From the NCBI GenBank assembly GCA_902622245.1, contig CACNPC010000002.1, positions 62,001-126,000 on the forward strand: 64,000 bases of DNA, in the 5' to 3' direction. How positions within the stretch are numbered: position 1 is the stretch's first letter; every line of letters begins with the position of its first letter. The DNA comes from an uncultured Pelagibacteraceae bacterium (GTDB lineage: Bacteria; Pseudomonadota; Alphaproteobacteria; Pelagibacterales; Pelagibacteraceae). Of the stretch, positions 7,738-17,868 are shown piece after piece. The position numbers were made by a program, and so were the translations under genes. The notes beneath the pieces were generated by a model, which saw nothing but the letters and a program-made list of their open reading frames with translations, did not search any database and was not told the DNA's origin.

Positions 7738-9022
7738 ATAAATCATTCAAATTTTCGGAATTTGAATACTTACTTATTATATTATCAGCATTTGTTTTTT
7801 TATTTTTTACAATTTTTTCTAAGTGATCTAAAAACTTTACTTCACTTAATTTTTTTCTATTTAAAAAGTCTCTCTTTTTTAATCCTGATTTTGATATGTC
7901 TAATAGTCTCTCTGCCCAATACGAAATATCCTTGCCCATCAAATTAGTTTTCAAGCCGTTTTTAGGGGCTTTTTTATAAGCTGAAAGCACTTCATTAGCT
8001 TCCCAATTTTTAATTAAATCTAAAGCTTCTTCAAGATTTCCATAAAGTAATCCAGTGAATAGGGCAGGACCAGCACATAAACACTCCCATCCACACGCAT
8101 CCATTGATCTTAATTCGATATATTGTTTTAATCTGTTTTCTGTAAATATTGTTCCTAAATGTGTATCAAGATCGTTAGTACTAGGAATTTTATTTCCAAT
8201 TTCTTTAATTTTTCCATTCATAAAGTTTCTAAATAAATATTTTTTTCCAGATATATAATTACCTTCACTTTGTAAAAATAAGATTGGATAATTCATAATA
8301 TAATCTGCATATTTTTCAAAATTTACATCTTTTAAAAAAAACTCAGGCAATCCACCTCTAGATGTTTCTTGCCAAACTTTAGATCTGTAAGATAAGTATC
8401 CACTATTACTTTTTTCAACAATAGAGGAATTTGCAAAAAGTCCGATAGATATTGGAACTAAATTATTTGCCAACTTAAATTTTTTTATAAAATCTTCTTC
8501 TGAGGTATAATCTAAATTTAATTGCGTACCTGCAGTTTTATACATCATATCCAAACTTAGTTTTCCTCCAACAGGCATATCTTTGGTCATAACCTCATAC
8601 CTTTTTTTTGGATTATTAGGTATATCCTCAAGTTTAGATATTGGATCATATCCAGCGCTTACTATTTTAAAATCTAATTTTTCAATTACCTGATTTAACT
8701 CAAATAAATATTCATGAGATTCAGCACAAGCTTCGTGAATATTATTTAATTTTGCTCCAGATAGCTCTATTTGATTACCAGGCTCTAAAGTAATACTTTT
8801 ACCATTCTTAGTTAACGCTATTGGATTTTTTTCCTCAAAAATAGGTTTCCAGCCAAACTCATATAAATTTTCAAACATTTTCTTGATTTTGGAATAATCA
8901 ATTCTCGTATTTGTTTTTTTATCAAAAATAAATTTTTCATGCTCAACTCCAATCTTCAAATTAGATTTATCCTTTGAGCCTGACTTAAAATGTTCTATTA
9001 TTTGTTCCTTTGTTTCTATCAT
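7727..9022 (-). CDS. gshA: Glutamate-cysteine ligase, plant/alphaproteobacterial type
   Basis: This enzyme catalyses the first step of glutathione synthesis, making gamma-glutamylcysteine from glutamate, cysteine and ATP. At 431 aa it matches the GCS2/plant-type family rather than the enterobacterial form: 'KIGVEHEKFIF', 'TLEPGNQIELSGA', 'RYEVMTKDMP', and 'RSKVWQETSRGGLPEFF' are characteristic. It begins one base inside the stop of the DUF255 gene and overlaps gshB, giving a tight three-gene run. Confidence 0.92.
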   Translation of the reverse strand: MIETKEQIIEHFKSGSKDKSNLKIGVEHEKFIFDKKTNTRIDYSKIKKMFENLYEFGWKPIFEEKNPIALTKNGKSITLEPGNQIELSGAKLNNIHEACAESHEYLFELNQVIEKLDFKIVSAGYDPISKLEDIPNNPKKRYEVMTKDMPVGGKLSLDMMYKTAGTQLNLDYTSEEDFIKKFKLANNLVPISIGLFANSSIVEKSNSGYLSYRSKVWQETSRGGLPEFFLKDVNFEKYADYIMNYPILFLQSEGNYISGKKYLFRNFMNGKIKEIGNKIPSTNDLDTHLGTIFTENRLKQYIELRSMDACGWECLCAGPALFTGLLYGNLEEALDLIKNWEANEVLSAYKKAPKNGLKTNLMGKDISYWAERLLDISKSGLKKRDFLNRKKLSEVKFLDHLEKIVKNKKTNADNIISKYSNSENLNDLYDQ

Positions 9023-10971
9023 TAGCTTATATTGTTTCTTTTTAGATAATCTTCAATTTCCTTTATATTACTTAATTTGTTAGAGCAAGTTTGATTTTTA
9101 CATATAACAATTTTTGGCTCTTTTACTTCATTATCTAGATATTTAAATGTAGCTCTTGTAAAAAATTTTTTTTGCAAATACTTTTTTATATTAGGATCTA
9201 AATTTTGCTTTCCATGAATTGTAAAAGATATACTTTCATTACAAATATCCAATGATTTTACAAAACTAAACATTTGTGCAAAGTTTGAGTTTAAAACTTG
9301 GTGGAAACTTTTTTTTAAAATATCAATTTTTTCAAACCATATTTTATCGCTAGTTATAATATATATTTTATTACATAAGTTTAAATATACGCTATTTCCA
9401 TTTGGTATATTATTATCATTTAGATCTACTGGCTGAACAAATAGGTCATTATCTAATATTTTATTTTTTTGCATTAATCCTGATTTTTTATCAAAGAAGT
9501 ATTCCCAGGTTTTTATTAAAATATCTTTTGCTTTTTCGATGTATTTAACGTCACCATCTAATTCATAAACAGTTATCAAAAGACTAGCATAGTATACGTA
9601 ATCTTCCAAAAAAGCGTCAATCTCCGTGTCTTGATAGCAATGGAAAATTTTGTCTGACAAATACTTTTCCAATATCTTTATACTAACAAGAGTATTTTGT
9701 TTTAGTTCTTCATTATCAGTTACCAGCGATGAAAGAAGAAGTGTTTCTAATAAAAAACAATTTTGATCAGTTTGAGATTTATCATCAAATAATGGTTTAA
9801 TACGTTTATTTCTTTGATCTAATAACGTTTTTTCTGTATTTGAGATTTCTTTAATCTCATCATCGGAAAGTTTATTATGAGTTTCTATTAAAATAATATT
9901 ACCTTCAAAATTTCCCTCTTCAGTTAAATTATATTTTTTTGCAAATAAATTAAATTTAGAACCCAGAGTATTTTTTAATTCTGCATAATTCCATACATAA
10001 TATTTTCCTTCAACACCATCGCTATCGGCATCATATGCAGACCCATAAAGATCAAAATCATTTTTAAATTCTGAATTAATAAAATCTATAGTCTGCTCTA
10101 ACTTTTTCTTATAATAAAGATTATTTGTTTTTTGAAAGAACTTATTTAACAATCCTATATATTGAATATTATCATAAAGCATTTTTTCGAAGTGAGGGAT
10201 GATCCAATTTTCATCAACAGTGTATCTTGCTATACCTCCAGCTAGATGATCATACATTCCTTTTGAAGAAATATTGTATAGTAAAGTTTCAACAGGTTTA
10301 AAGTATTCTCCTTTTCCTGTTTTTAAATAAAAATAAAACATTGCATCAAATAAATAAAATTGGGGAAACTTAGGAGCTCCCTTGAAACTCCCATTATCTT
10401 TATCAAGGTGCTGTATAATTTTTTCTAAAAATGGCTCTAATGGTTGATTTAATACTGCTGATCTTTGATTAATTTTACCGAATATTTCTTGCATTTGGGT
10501 CGCTTGATCGAGAATTTTTTCTCTATTCTTATTATATACGTCAGAAACATTATTTAGAACTTTTTGAAAATCTGGTCTTCCATGCATTTCTTTTGGTGGG
10601 AAATAAGTTCCACCAGTAAAAGGAACTCCATTTTCATCAAGAAACATCGATAAAGGCCAACCTCCTTGTGTTCCTGTTAAAATAGATAAACTTCTTTGAA
10701 AAACATAATCTAAATCAGGTCTTTCTTCTCTATCAACTTTAATGTTTATAAATTTTTCATTCATTATTTTAGCTGTTTCATCATCTTCAAAACTTTCATG
10801 AGCCATCACATGACACCAATGACAACTCGCATATCCAACACTAAGAAATATTGGTTTTTTTTCTTTTTTTGCTTGTTCTAAACTTTCTTTATTCCAAGCA
10901 AACCAGTTAACTGGATTATCTTTATGTTGTTTTAAATACAGACTTTTCTCTTCCTTGAGTTTATTATTCAT
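9022..10971 (-). CDS. YyaL/Spermatogenesis-associated 20-like protein (DUF255 thioredoxin domain)
   Basis: A 649-aa cytoplasmic protein. The N-terminal thioredoxin-like DUF255 domain holds 'SVGYASCHWCHVMAHESFED' with a CHWC redox-type motif, then 'VDREERPDLDYVF' and 'GGWPLSMFLDENGVPF'. The rest is an (alpha/alpha)6 glycosidase-like fold, with 'YDADSDGVEGKYYVW' typical of the family. The biochemical role is not settled. The neighbouring gshA-gshB pair is consistent with thiol-redox work, which is inference. Confidence 0.85.
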   Translation of the reverse strand: MNNKLKEEKSLYLKQHKDNPVNWFAWNKESLEQAKKEKKPIFLSVGYASCHWCHVMAHESFEDDETAKIMNEKFINIKVDREERPDLDYVFQRSLSILTGTQGGWPLSMFLDENGVPFTGGTYFPPKEMHGRPDFQKVLNNVSDVYNKNREKILDQATQMQEIFGKINQRSAVLNQPLEPFLEKIIQHLDKDNGSFKGAPKFPQFYLFDAMFYFYLKTGKGEYFKPVETLLYNISSKGMYDHLAGGIARYTVDENWIIPHFEKMLYDNIQYIGLLNKFFQKTNNLYYKKKLEQTIDFINSEFKNDFDLYGSAYDADSDGVEGKYYVWNYAELKNTLGSKFNLFAKKYNLTEEGNFEGNIILIETHNKLSDDEIKEISNTEKTLLDQRNKRIKPLFDDKSQTDQNCFLLETLLLSSLVTDNEELKQNTLVSIKILEKYLSDKIFHCYQDTEIDAFLEDYVYYASLLITVYELDGDVKYIEKAKDILIKTWEYFFDKKSGLMQKNKILDNDLFVQPVDLNDNNIPNGNSVYLNLCNKIYIITSDKIWFEKIDILKKSFHQVLNSNFAQMFSFVKSLDICNESISFTIHGKQNLDPNIKKYLQKKFFTRATFKYLDNEVKEPKIVICKNQTCSNKLSNIKEIEDYLKRNNIS

Positions 10972-10986
10972 TTTTTCTTTTAAAAA

Positions 10987-11544
10987 TTAGTGATGATAAA
11001 AAGGTTTTCTATCAAATATCTTTTTCACCATTGGTTCAAACTCTTCTAAAGACATAGATTTGTATTTAGGATCAAAAGAAGACTGGTCATATTTTTCACA
11101 AAAATCAACTGTATCTTGATAATATTTGTGGTCCTTGAATTTATCCCTAGCGTTTCTATCACCCCCTAAATGATGAGCACTGTAATAAGTTTGAAAAAGT
11201 CCATGATGAAGTATTATCCAATATGTTTTTTCTGAAACATAAGGTCTGATTATTGAAGCAGCATATTGAGAATGATTCATGGGCGCCAAGTCATCCCCTA
11301 TGTCATGAAGTAAAGTTGCTACAACCATCTCCTCACTTTCTCCATTCTTGTAAGCTCTTGTTGCTGCTTGCAAGGAATGTTCTAATCTAGTTATTTGATA
11401 GCCTTCAAGTGTTGTAGTTTGACTTGCAAGATATTTGAGCAATCTATCCGCTGTCTTACGTTCAAAATTTTTTTCATATTTTTCTAATAATTCATAATCT
11501 TCTTTTGAACCATTTTTCATTTCAGTAAAATTTACTTTCTTCAT
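10987..11544 (-). CDS. HD-domain protein related to PhnZ/MIOX-type diiron oxygenases
   Basis: A 185-aa HD-domain protein. Candidate metal ligands are H56 ('LEHSLQ'), H80-D81 ('LLHDIGDD'), H91 ('MNHSQYAA'), H113/H114 ('ILHHGLF') and a late Asp near 153 ('EKYDQ'). The 'RLEHSLQAA...LLHDIG' core resembles PhnZ, a mixed-valent diiron oxygenase that cleaves 2-amino-1-hydroxyethylphosphonate, more than HD phosphohydrolases. The Tyr-x-x-Glu substrate motif of PhnZ is not visible, and no PhnY-like dioxygenase lies nearby, so the substrate is open. It overlaps purF by one base. Confidence 0.7.
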   Translation of the reverse strand: MKKVNFTEMKNGSKEDYELLEKYEKNFERKTADRLLKYLASQTTTLEGYQITRLEHSLQAATRAYKNGESEEMVVATLLHDIGDDLAPMNHSQYAASIIRPYVSEKTYWIILHHGLFQTYYSAHHLGGDRNARDKFKDHKYYQDTVDFCEKYDQSSFDPKYKSMSLEEFEPMVKKIFDRKPFYHH

Positions 11545-12986
11545 TAATTGCTCGATCCTGTACTTAATAATGATAATTGTGTAACTTTATCTTCTCCAAG
11601 TTCATCAATTATTTTTACTGGATAATCGCCAGTAAAATGATGATCAGTTAACTGAGGATACGCGTCATTTCTCTTATCAAAACCCATTCCTCGATATAAG
11701 CCATCTAAAGTTAAAAATTTAAGCGATTGTGCTTTAATGAATTCTTTTATTTCATCTACTGATTTATTTGCTGCTAATAATTCTTTTTTTGTAGGTGTAT
11801 CAACTCCATAAAAATCCGGGTATTTTATTTCTGGACTAGCTATCCTAACATGTATCTCTTTAGCACCATTATCATATAACATTTTTACAATCTTTGATGA
11901 AGTAGTCCCTCTAACTAAAGAGTCGTCAACCAAAATAATTTTTTTATTTTTTATAACTGAAATATTTGCATTTAATTTTAATTTAACTCCTAAACTTCTA
12001 ATCTGCTGTGACGGCTCTATAAAAGTTCGACCAACATAATGATTTCTTATCAGACCTAAATCAAAATTTATTTTTTTTTCTTCTGCGTAACCTAATGCAG
12101 CCGCATTTCCAGAATCTGGTACAGGCACAACCAAGTCAGCATCTAAATTATCCTCTTTTGCTAATTCAGCTCCAAATCTTTTTCGATATTCATAGGCCGT
12201 CTTGCCATTCAAAATACTATCTGGTCTTGAGAAATAAATATATTCAAATACACATGGTCTCACTTTTTTTTGAGGAAATGGCTTAATGCTTTTTAATTCA
12301 TCATTTTCTACATAAACAATTTCACCATTTTCAACTTCTCGAACAAACTTTGCTCCGATAATATCAAAGGCACATGTCTCAGATGCAAAAACATAAGAGT
12401 TTTTTAATTTTCCAATAACCAGAGGTCTTATTCCATGAGGATCTCTTACCCCAATAAGAGTATTTTGTGTCATCATAACTAATGCATATCCCCCTTGAAT
12501 TTGAAATAGAGCATCAATAACTTTATCAATTGTCTTTGGTCTTTTTGATTTGGCTATAAGTTTTACTATCGTTTCTGTATCTGATGTTGTGTAAAAGATT
12601 GAGCCTTCTTCAACCATTTTATTTCTAAGTGTTATCGCATTCGTTAGATTTCCATTATGCGCAACTCCAATTCCTCCTGAATTAGTATCAGCAAAGAATG
12701 GTTGTACGTTTCTTAAAGCGGTTCCGCCAGTTGTAGAATATCTGTTATGACCTATCGCATAATTTCCTGGTAAATTTTTTAAGACTTTTTCGTCATTAAA
12801 ATTGTCACCAACTAAACCAAATCTTTTTTCAGAGTGATATTTTTCTCCATCAAATGATACAATTCCACAACCCTCTTGCCCTCTATGTTGTAACGCATGA
12901 AGTCCTAAAGCAGTTAAAGTTGATGCTTCTGGTGTATTGCTTATACCAAAGACAGCACATTCCTCTTTTAATTTAGGATTATACAT
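11544..12986 (-). CDS. purF: Amidophosphoribosyltransferase
   Basis: First committed step of purine synthesis: PRPP plus glutamine gives phosphoribosylamine. The Ntn glutaminase domain starts at the Cys of 'KEECAVFGI' after a short propeptide, so I place the start at the tenth codon of the ORF ('MYNPKLKEE'), giving about 480 aa. 'GHNRYSTTGG' and 'VAHNGNLTNA' are glutaminase motifs, and 'IILVDDSLVRGTTS' is the PRPP loop. It overlaps cvpA by 8 bases, the same cvpA-purF order as in many proteobacteria. Confidence 0.95.
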   Translation of the reverse strand: MYNPKLKEECAVFGISNTPEASTLTALGLHALQHRGQEGCGIVSFDGEKYHSEKRFGLVGDNFNDEKVLKNLPGNYAIGHNRYSTTGGTALRNVQPFFADTNSGGIGVAHNGNLTNAITLRNKMVEEGSIFYTTSDTETIVKLIAKSKRPKTIDKVIDALFQIQGGYALVMMTQNTLIGVRDPHGIRPLVIGKLKNSYVFASETCAFDIIGAKFVREVENGEIVYVENDELKSIKPFPQKKVRPCVFEYIYFSRPDSILNGKTAYEYRKRFGAELAKEDNLDADLVVPVPDSGNAAALGYAEEKKINFDLGLIRNHYVGRTFIEPSQQIRSLGVKLKLNANISVIKNKKIILVDDSLVRGTTSSKIVKMLYDNGAKEIHVRIASPEIKYPDFYGVDTPTKKELLAANKSVDEIKEFIKAQSLKFLTLDGLYRGMGFDKRNDAYPQLTDHHFTGDYPVKIIDELGEDKVTQLSLLSTGSSN

Positions 12987-13524
12987 CTTGAACTTTTTCC
13001 TTAGCATCATCATATTGTTTTTGATTTGGAAATACCTTTATAAGATAGATACTACCTTTTTCAACTAAAGGAAATGTTAACGAATCTTTTAAATTTAATG
13101 GCCATTTTTTGCTATCGTAGATAATGTCTACAGCTGCGAATAAACAAACAATCAAAATATAGCTTTTAGCGATTCCAAAGAAAAAGCCAAAAACCTTATC
13201 GATTGAACCCAATCCAGTGTAAGTAACAACTTTACTAATCGCCTTATTTGCTAAAAGAATAAAAAATATTATTAATATAAACAATATTACACCAACAATT
13301 ATATCAAGAACATATTCGCTATCTAAAATACCTTCAAAATATGGTTTTACTTTAGGAAACAAATAAATTGTTAAAATATATGCCAATACCCATTTAGCAG
13401 CTGATAATAAACTTAAAACAAAACCTTTTCTAGACCCTTGAATTAAAAAATAAATTGTTAATACAAAAAAAATATAATCAAATAATGTTACTTGTACTAA
13501 AAAATCCTGAATAGCTTCAATCAT
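12979..13524 (-). CDS. cvpA: CvpA-family membrane protein
   Basis: A 181-aa inner-membrane protein with four or five hydrophobic segments and the CvpA signature 'GSRKGFVLSLLSAAKWVLAY' early and 'GSIDKVFGFFFGIAKSYIL' in the middle. CvpA proteins are linked to colicin V production and envelope homeostasis in enterobacteria; the activity here is unknown. It sits between the RND exporter (1-base overlap) and purF. Confidence 0.88.
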   Translation of the reverse strand: MIEAIQDFLVQVTLFDYIFFVLTIYFLIQGSRKGFVLSLLSAAKWVLAYILTIYLFPKVKPYFEGILDSEYVLDIIVGVILFILIIFFILLANKAISKVVTYTGLGSIDKVFGFFFGIAKSYILIVCLFAAVDIIYDSKKWPLNLKDSLTFPLVEKGSIYLIKVFPNQKQYDDAKEKVQDV

Positions 13525-15899
13525 TAATTGAATGGTTTAATTTTAAGCAATAAAGAAGGCAAAAGTGTTAAAACGGAAACCATTGCAAGCAACATAGCAA
13601 TACCTGTGAATACGCCAAAGTAAATTGTAGGTATAAAATTTGACATTACTAAAATTGAAAATCCAAAAACTATTGTAATTGAAGTATTTAAAATAGCTTT
13701 ACCGACTGTTGAATGACACAATTTCAATGTTTTGTTATAATTCCTTAATTTAAAATATTCTTCTTTAAATCTGTAAATATAGTGAATACTATTATCTACA
13801 GCTATACCTATTGTTATGGCAGCTATTGTTATTGTCATCATATCAAGTGGTATTCCTAAAAGTCCTATCAACCCTAATATAAAAAAAGCTGCAATAAAAT
13901 TAGGTATAACACCTATTAAAGCTAATTTTAAATTTTTGAAAAGAATAATAAACATTATAAATATGCCGAGCATAACAAATCCTAGGGTCAAAATTTGAGA
14001 TTTAAATAAACTTTGTAAAAGATTATTAAAAAGGATTAATACTCCTCCTAATTTAAACTCATCTTTTTTTAATTCTAATTTATTTTCAAGATCAGAATTA
14101 ATTTTAATCAATAAATCATTCCTCCTTAGATTATCTAATGAGTCTTTTATCCTTAAGCTTATTCTAGCTTCAGAGTCTTTTATTGAGATATAAGGATCTA
14201 CAATTTCTTTTTTTATATTATCGGGTATTTTTGTGTACAACACTCCCATTTCTAATGAGCCTAGTTCTTTATTATTATTAAGTTGAGTGGCAACATCAAT
14301 AATCGAGGAAAACGATAGAACTTTTCCTACTGGCTCTAGAGAATCTAAATAATTGTGAACTTTTTTTATTTTGTTAATTTTATCTTTAGTAAACCAATAT
14401 TTATCATCATTTTCATCCTCATCTCCCCAATCATCTTCTTCATCATCAGATTTTTGACTATCTTCTACTTGTTTTGGAAATTTCAAAATTACCTCAAGAG
14501 GTGTTGTGCCTCCTAACTTTTCATCGATAAGTTTCATTCCCTTGTAAATTTCTGTATCTTTATCAAAATAATTTATGAAACTATTTTCTACTTCAAGTTT
14601 TGAAATTCCAAATAAACTAAGAAATATAATTACTATAGTCGTTCCAAATATAGCATTTTGATTTGAAACAGAAATTTTACTAAAAAAACTGGTTATTGAT
14701 GAACCCTTTTCTTCCTTCAATGAAATTTTGCTAAATTTTAATAAATTAATTAATGTTGGTAGAAGACTAAAAGTAATAAGAAAAGATACTATAAGACCAA
14801 AAGTCATCATAAATCCAAAATCTATTATTGGTTTAATATCACTGAACACCAATGATAAAAAAGCAAATATGGTCGTCAATGCTGTATACAAAATAGGCCA
14901 AAACATTTTACTCGTTGTCAAAGATATAATCTTAAATTTATTTAATTTTGGAAATTGTTTTGAAAGCTGAAGATACCTAGTGCTAATATGAATATTCATA
15001 GCCATTGTTAATATTAACATTAAAGCTATAAAATTTGACGAAATAACTGTAACTTTCCATCCCAAGAGACCCAAAAGTCCAGTCATTATTATTACTGAAA
15101 AAAAACAACTACTTATTGGAACAATTACCCATATTAATCTTCTAAAGACGTACCATAGTGTGGCAATAATAAATAAAAAAACTCCTAGACCAAAAACTAT
15201 TATATCACTTTTTATAAAAGTCATCATGTCATCAGCAATCATAGGTATACCACCTAAATGAATTTTACTATTTGAACTAAAATTTTTTATTACTTGCCTT
15301 ATTTCTAAAATATTTTTATGATTTTGTTTTTTTAATTTATCTTTATATAACTCTTCTTCTTTTTTACTTTTAAATTCTTTAATTTTTTCTTTTGGTTTTA
15401 AATAAACTATAATACCAGAAGTTTTGCCATCTTCACTGATAACAAAATTTCTGAATACAGGACTGTTCAAAATTTCACTAAATCCTCTTTCTTTGTCAAT
15501 TCCTTGTGACCTTAGTGTTGAGTAGTTTTGCAGTCTCTCAATAAGTGGCTCATCAGAACTGTTTAATAAAGGAATATCTAGAAGTGTAATTACACTATGT
15601 ACCCACTTAAGTTGTTGTATCTCTTTTTTTAAATTAATGAGATTTAAAATTGAGATATCATCAATCATGCTCAATTTTGGTGTATAGGTAAGAACTAAAA
15701 ATTCTTTAGCACCATATCTATCATTTATCTCGTTTAGGTATTTTAAGTCAGGATCCCCTTCAATTAATAATGTCTCAGAAGAAGCATCAAGTCTAAAGTT
15801 TTTGGAATAATATCCAAAAAAACATAGGCTGATTAATAATATAATTAAAATTAATCTCGGTTTTTTTAAAACATTATTTTGATAAAATTTGGCTAACAT
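13524..15899 (-). CDS. MMPL/RND-superfamily exporter
   Basis: A 791-aa protein with a TM1 plus periplasmic loop plus TM2-6 arrangement, duplicated. The C-terminal half has 'AITIGIAVDNSIHYIYRFKEEY', the RND helix pattern with a membrane Asp used for proton relay. The family includes hopanoid and lipid exporters and sterol-sensing-like proteins. A striking acidic run of about 20 residues ('SDDEEDDWGDEDENDD') interrupts the second periplasmic domain. There is no adaptor or outer-membrane channel gene alongside. The substrate is unknown; a lipid is a reasonable guess from the family. Confidence 0.8.
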   Translation of the reverse strand: MLAKFYQNNVLKKPRLILIILLISLCFFGYYSKNFRLDASSETLLIEGDPDLKYLNEINDRYGAKEFLVLTYTPKLSMIDDISILNLINLKKEIQQLKWVHSVITLLDIPLLNSSDEPLIERLQNYSTLRSQGIDKERGFSEILNSPVFRNFVISEDGKTSGIIVYLKPKEKIKEFKSKKEEELYKDKLKKQNHKNILEIRQVIKNFSSNSKIHLGGIPMIADDMMTFIKSDIIVFGLGVFLFIIATLWYVFRRLIWVIVPISSCFFSVIIMTGLLGLLGWKVTVISSNFIALMLILTMAMNIHISTRYLQLSKQFPKLNKFKIISLTTSKMFWPILYTALTTIFAFLSLVFSDIKPIIDFGFMMTFGLIVSFLITFSLLPTLINLLKFSKISLKEEKGSSITSFFSKISVSNQNAIFGTTIVIIFLSLFGISKLEVENSFINYFDKDTEIYKGMKLIDEKLGGTTPLEVILKFPKQVEDSQKSDDEEDDWGDEDENDDKYWFTKDKINKIKKVHNYLDSLEPVGKVLSFSSIIDVATQLNNNKELGSLEMGVLYTKIPDNIKKEIVDPYISIKDSEARISLRIKDSLDNLRRNDLLIKINSDLENKLELKKDEFKLGGVLILFNNLLQSLFKSQILTLGFVMLGIFIMFIILFKNLKLALIGVIPNFIAAFFILGLIGLLGIPLDMMTITIAAITIGIAVDNSIHYIYRFKEEYFKLRNYNKTLKLCHSTVGKAILNTSITIVFGFSILVMSNFIPTIYFGVFTGIAMLLAMVSVLTLLPSLLLKIKPFN

Positions 15900-15924
15900 T
15901 CACTATTAGCTTTTATAATTTAAT

Positions 15925-17340
15925 TTAATTATTTTGAATATCTTTAAATTTAGTGAACATTGCCTCAAATTCGAGCATTACATTGCCAGTTGGACCATGT
16001 CTTTGTTTTTGAATTATCAACTCGGCTAAATGTGAGACTTCGTTCATTTTTGCTTGCCATTCGGCATGTTCCACAGTTGCGGGCCTTGGCTCTTTTCCTT
16101 GTAAATAATATGCCTCTCTATAAACAAACATAACTACATCAGCATCTTGCTCTATTGATCCAGACTCTCTAAGGTCCGATAATTGAGGTTTTTTGTCATC
16201 TCTTTGCTCAACAGCCCTTGATAACTGAGAGAGTGCCAGAACTGGAACTGCCAGTTCTTTTGCAAGAGCTTTTAGGCCTTGGGTTATTTCAGATATCTCT
16301 TGGACTCTTCCATTGTTTTGATTTGATGCGCGCATCAATTGAATATAGTCAATAATAACCATATCTAATCCATAAAGTCTCTTAATTCTTCTTGCTCGAT
16401 TGCTTAAAGCAGCAATTGTAATTGCAGGTGTTTCGTCAATGTATAATGGTAATTCTGATATATCTTTTGAAGTTTCAATAAATTTATCAAATTGTTCTTC
16501 ATTTATTTTTCCTCTTCTTATGTCATTTGATTTTATTCTTGATTGTTCGGCTAGTATCCTAGTTGAAAGCTGTTCGGAAGACATTTCAAGTGAAAAAAAT
16601 GCAATTGAGCTTTTATCTCCACTTTCTTGAATTTTTTTAGCAGCGTTAAATGCAATATTTGTTGCTAATGCAGTTTTTCCCATTGATGGTCTTCCAGCAA
16701 TAATTACTAGATCAGATTTGTGTAATCCTCCCAATCTATCATCCAAATCTCTGAGACCTGTAGGCACTCCAACTATACCCTCTTCATTTTTATAGGCATT
16801 TGATGCCATTTCTATAGTTTGTCTCATTGCCTCATCAAACTTGATTAATGAAGAGCTAAAAGATCCTTTTTCTGCTAGATCAAATAATGACTTTTCATAC
16901 TTCTCGATTATTTTTTGACCATCAGTTCCCAAATCGTTTAGTTTTGCTATGTCTATCACTTCTCCAGATATTTTTATTAATTCTCTTTTTACAAATAGAT
17001 CAAATATAAGTTTGGAGTATTCAATAGCTTGTCTTGCTGAAGTTGAAAATTTAGTTATTTTCACTAAATATTCAGGTATATTCAAATCATCTTTTTCTTT
17101 TTCAAAATAATTTTTTAATGTTATTGGATTTGCTAAAAGACCTCCATAAATTAATTTTTCTAATGCTTCAAATATTTTTTTATGAACAGGATCATAAAAA
17201 TTTTTACTAGATATTATTAAGCTTACCTCGTCAAAAATTTCATTTGCTAAAAGTATGGAGCCTATTACTGATTGTTCAGCCTCTATGTTGTTTGGTAATT
17301 CATCTACTTTTGATTTGATTATATTTAAGGATTGAGACAT
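15925..17340 (-). CDS. dnaB: Replicative DNA helicase
   Basis: The hexameric 5'-3' helicase of the replication fork. The N-terminal DnaB domain begins 'LPNNIEAEQSVIGSILL'; the RecA-like domain has Walker A 'AGRPSMGKTALATN' near residue 215, 'FFSLEMSSEQLSTRIL', 'IDYIQLM' as Walker B, and 'QLSDLRESGSIEQDADVVMF'. Length is 471 aa with no intein. It lies downstream of rpsF-rpsR-rplI, the widespread bacterial order. Confidence 0.96.
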   Translation of the reverse strand: MSQSLNIIKSKVDELPNNIEAEQSVIGSILLANEIFDEVSLIISSKNFYDPVHKKIFEALEKLIYGGLLANPITLKNYFEKEKDDLNIPEYLVKITKFSTSARQAIEYSKLIFDLFVKRELIKISGEVIDIAKLNDLGTDGQKIIEKYEKSLFDLAEKGSFSSSLIKFDEAMRQTIEMASNAYKNEEGIVGVPTGLRDLDDRLGGLHKSDLVIIAGRPSMGKTALATNIAFNAAKKIQESGDKSSIAFFSLEMSSEQLSTRILAEQSRIKSNDIRRGKINEEQFDKFIETSKDISELPLYIDETPAITIAALSNRARRIKRLYGLDMVIIDYIQLMRASNQNNGRVQEISEITQGLKALAKELAVPVLALSQLSRAVEQRDDKKPQLSDLRESGSIEQDADVVMFVYREAYYLQGKEPRPATVEHAEWQAKMNEVSHLAELIIQKQRHGPTGNVMLEFEAMFTKFKDIQNN

Positions 17341-17407
17341 GAGAAATTTTATTTATTTTTTTTAGAAATAACAAAGAAAATTACCAATTGGGGAAAAAAA
17401 TGTATAA

Positions 17408-17866
17408 TTATTGATTTTCTTCTTGCGCTAATACTTTAATGCTAATTTTTGATTGAATATCTGAATGTAAATTTATTAAAACTTTAAATGAGCCTAAAGA
17501 CTTAATTTCTTTGCTAGGTTGTATATATGAAGGATTGATTTCAATATTCTCTGTTTTGTTAATAATTTTCGAAATTTCTGTCGGTTTGACTGAACCATAA
17601 AGCTCTCTATTTTCAGTGCTCAACTTTTTTATCACGTACTCTTTGTCTCTTATTTTCTCATCAATTTTTCTTGCTTCATTTTTCTTGTCTAAATCTTTTT
17701 TACTCAATTCATTTTTTATTTTTTCTACTTCTTTAATATTTTCTTTAGAAGCAAAAAGAGCCTTTTTTTGTGCAATTAAAAAATTTCTTGCGAATCCTCT
17801 TTTAACATCAATAATTTCGCCAATTGATCCAACTTTCCTCACATTTTCTAATAATATTACTTTCAT
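17408..17866 (-). CDS. rplI: 50S ribosomal protein L9
   Basis: A 152-aa protein with the L9 N-terminal rRNA-binding domain ('MKVILLENVRKVGSIGEIID', 'KRGFARNFLIAQKKALFA'), a long lysine-rich connecting helix and a C-terminal domain with 'GSVKPTEISKII'. It follows rpsR by 2 bases and is third in the rpsF-rpsR-rplI-dnaB run. The length is normal. Confidence 0.95.
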   Translation of the reverse strand: MKVILLENVRKVGSIGEIIDVKRGFARNFLIAQKKALFASKENIKEVEKIKNELSKKDLDKKNEARKIDEKIRDKEYVIKKLSTENRELYGSVKPTEISKIINKTENIEINPSYIQPSKEIKSLGSFKVLINLHSDIQSKISIKVLAQEENQ

Positions 17867-17868
17867 AA

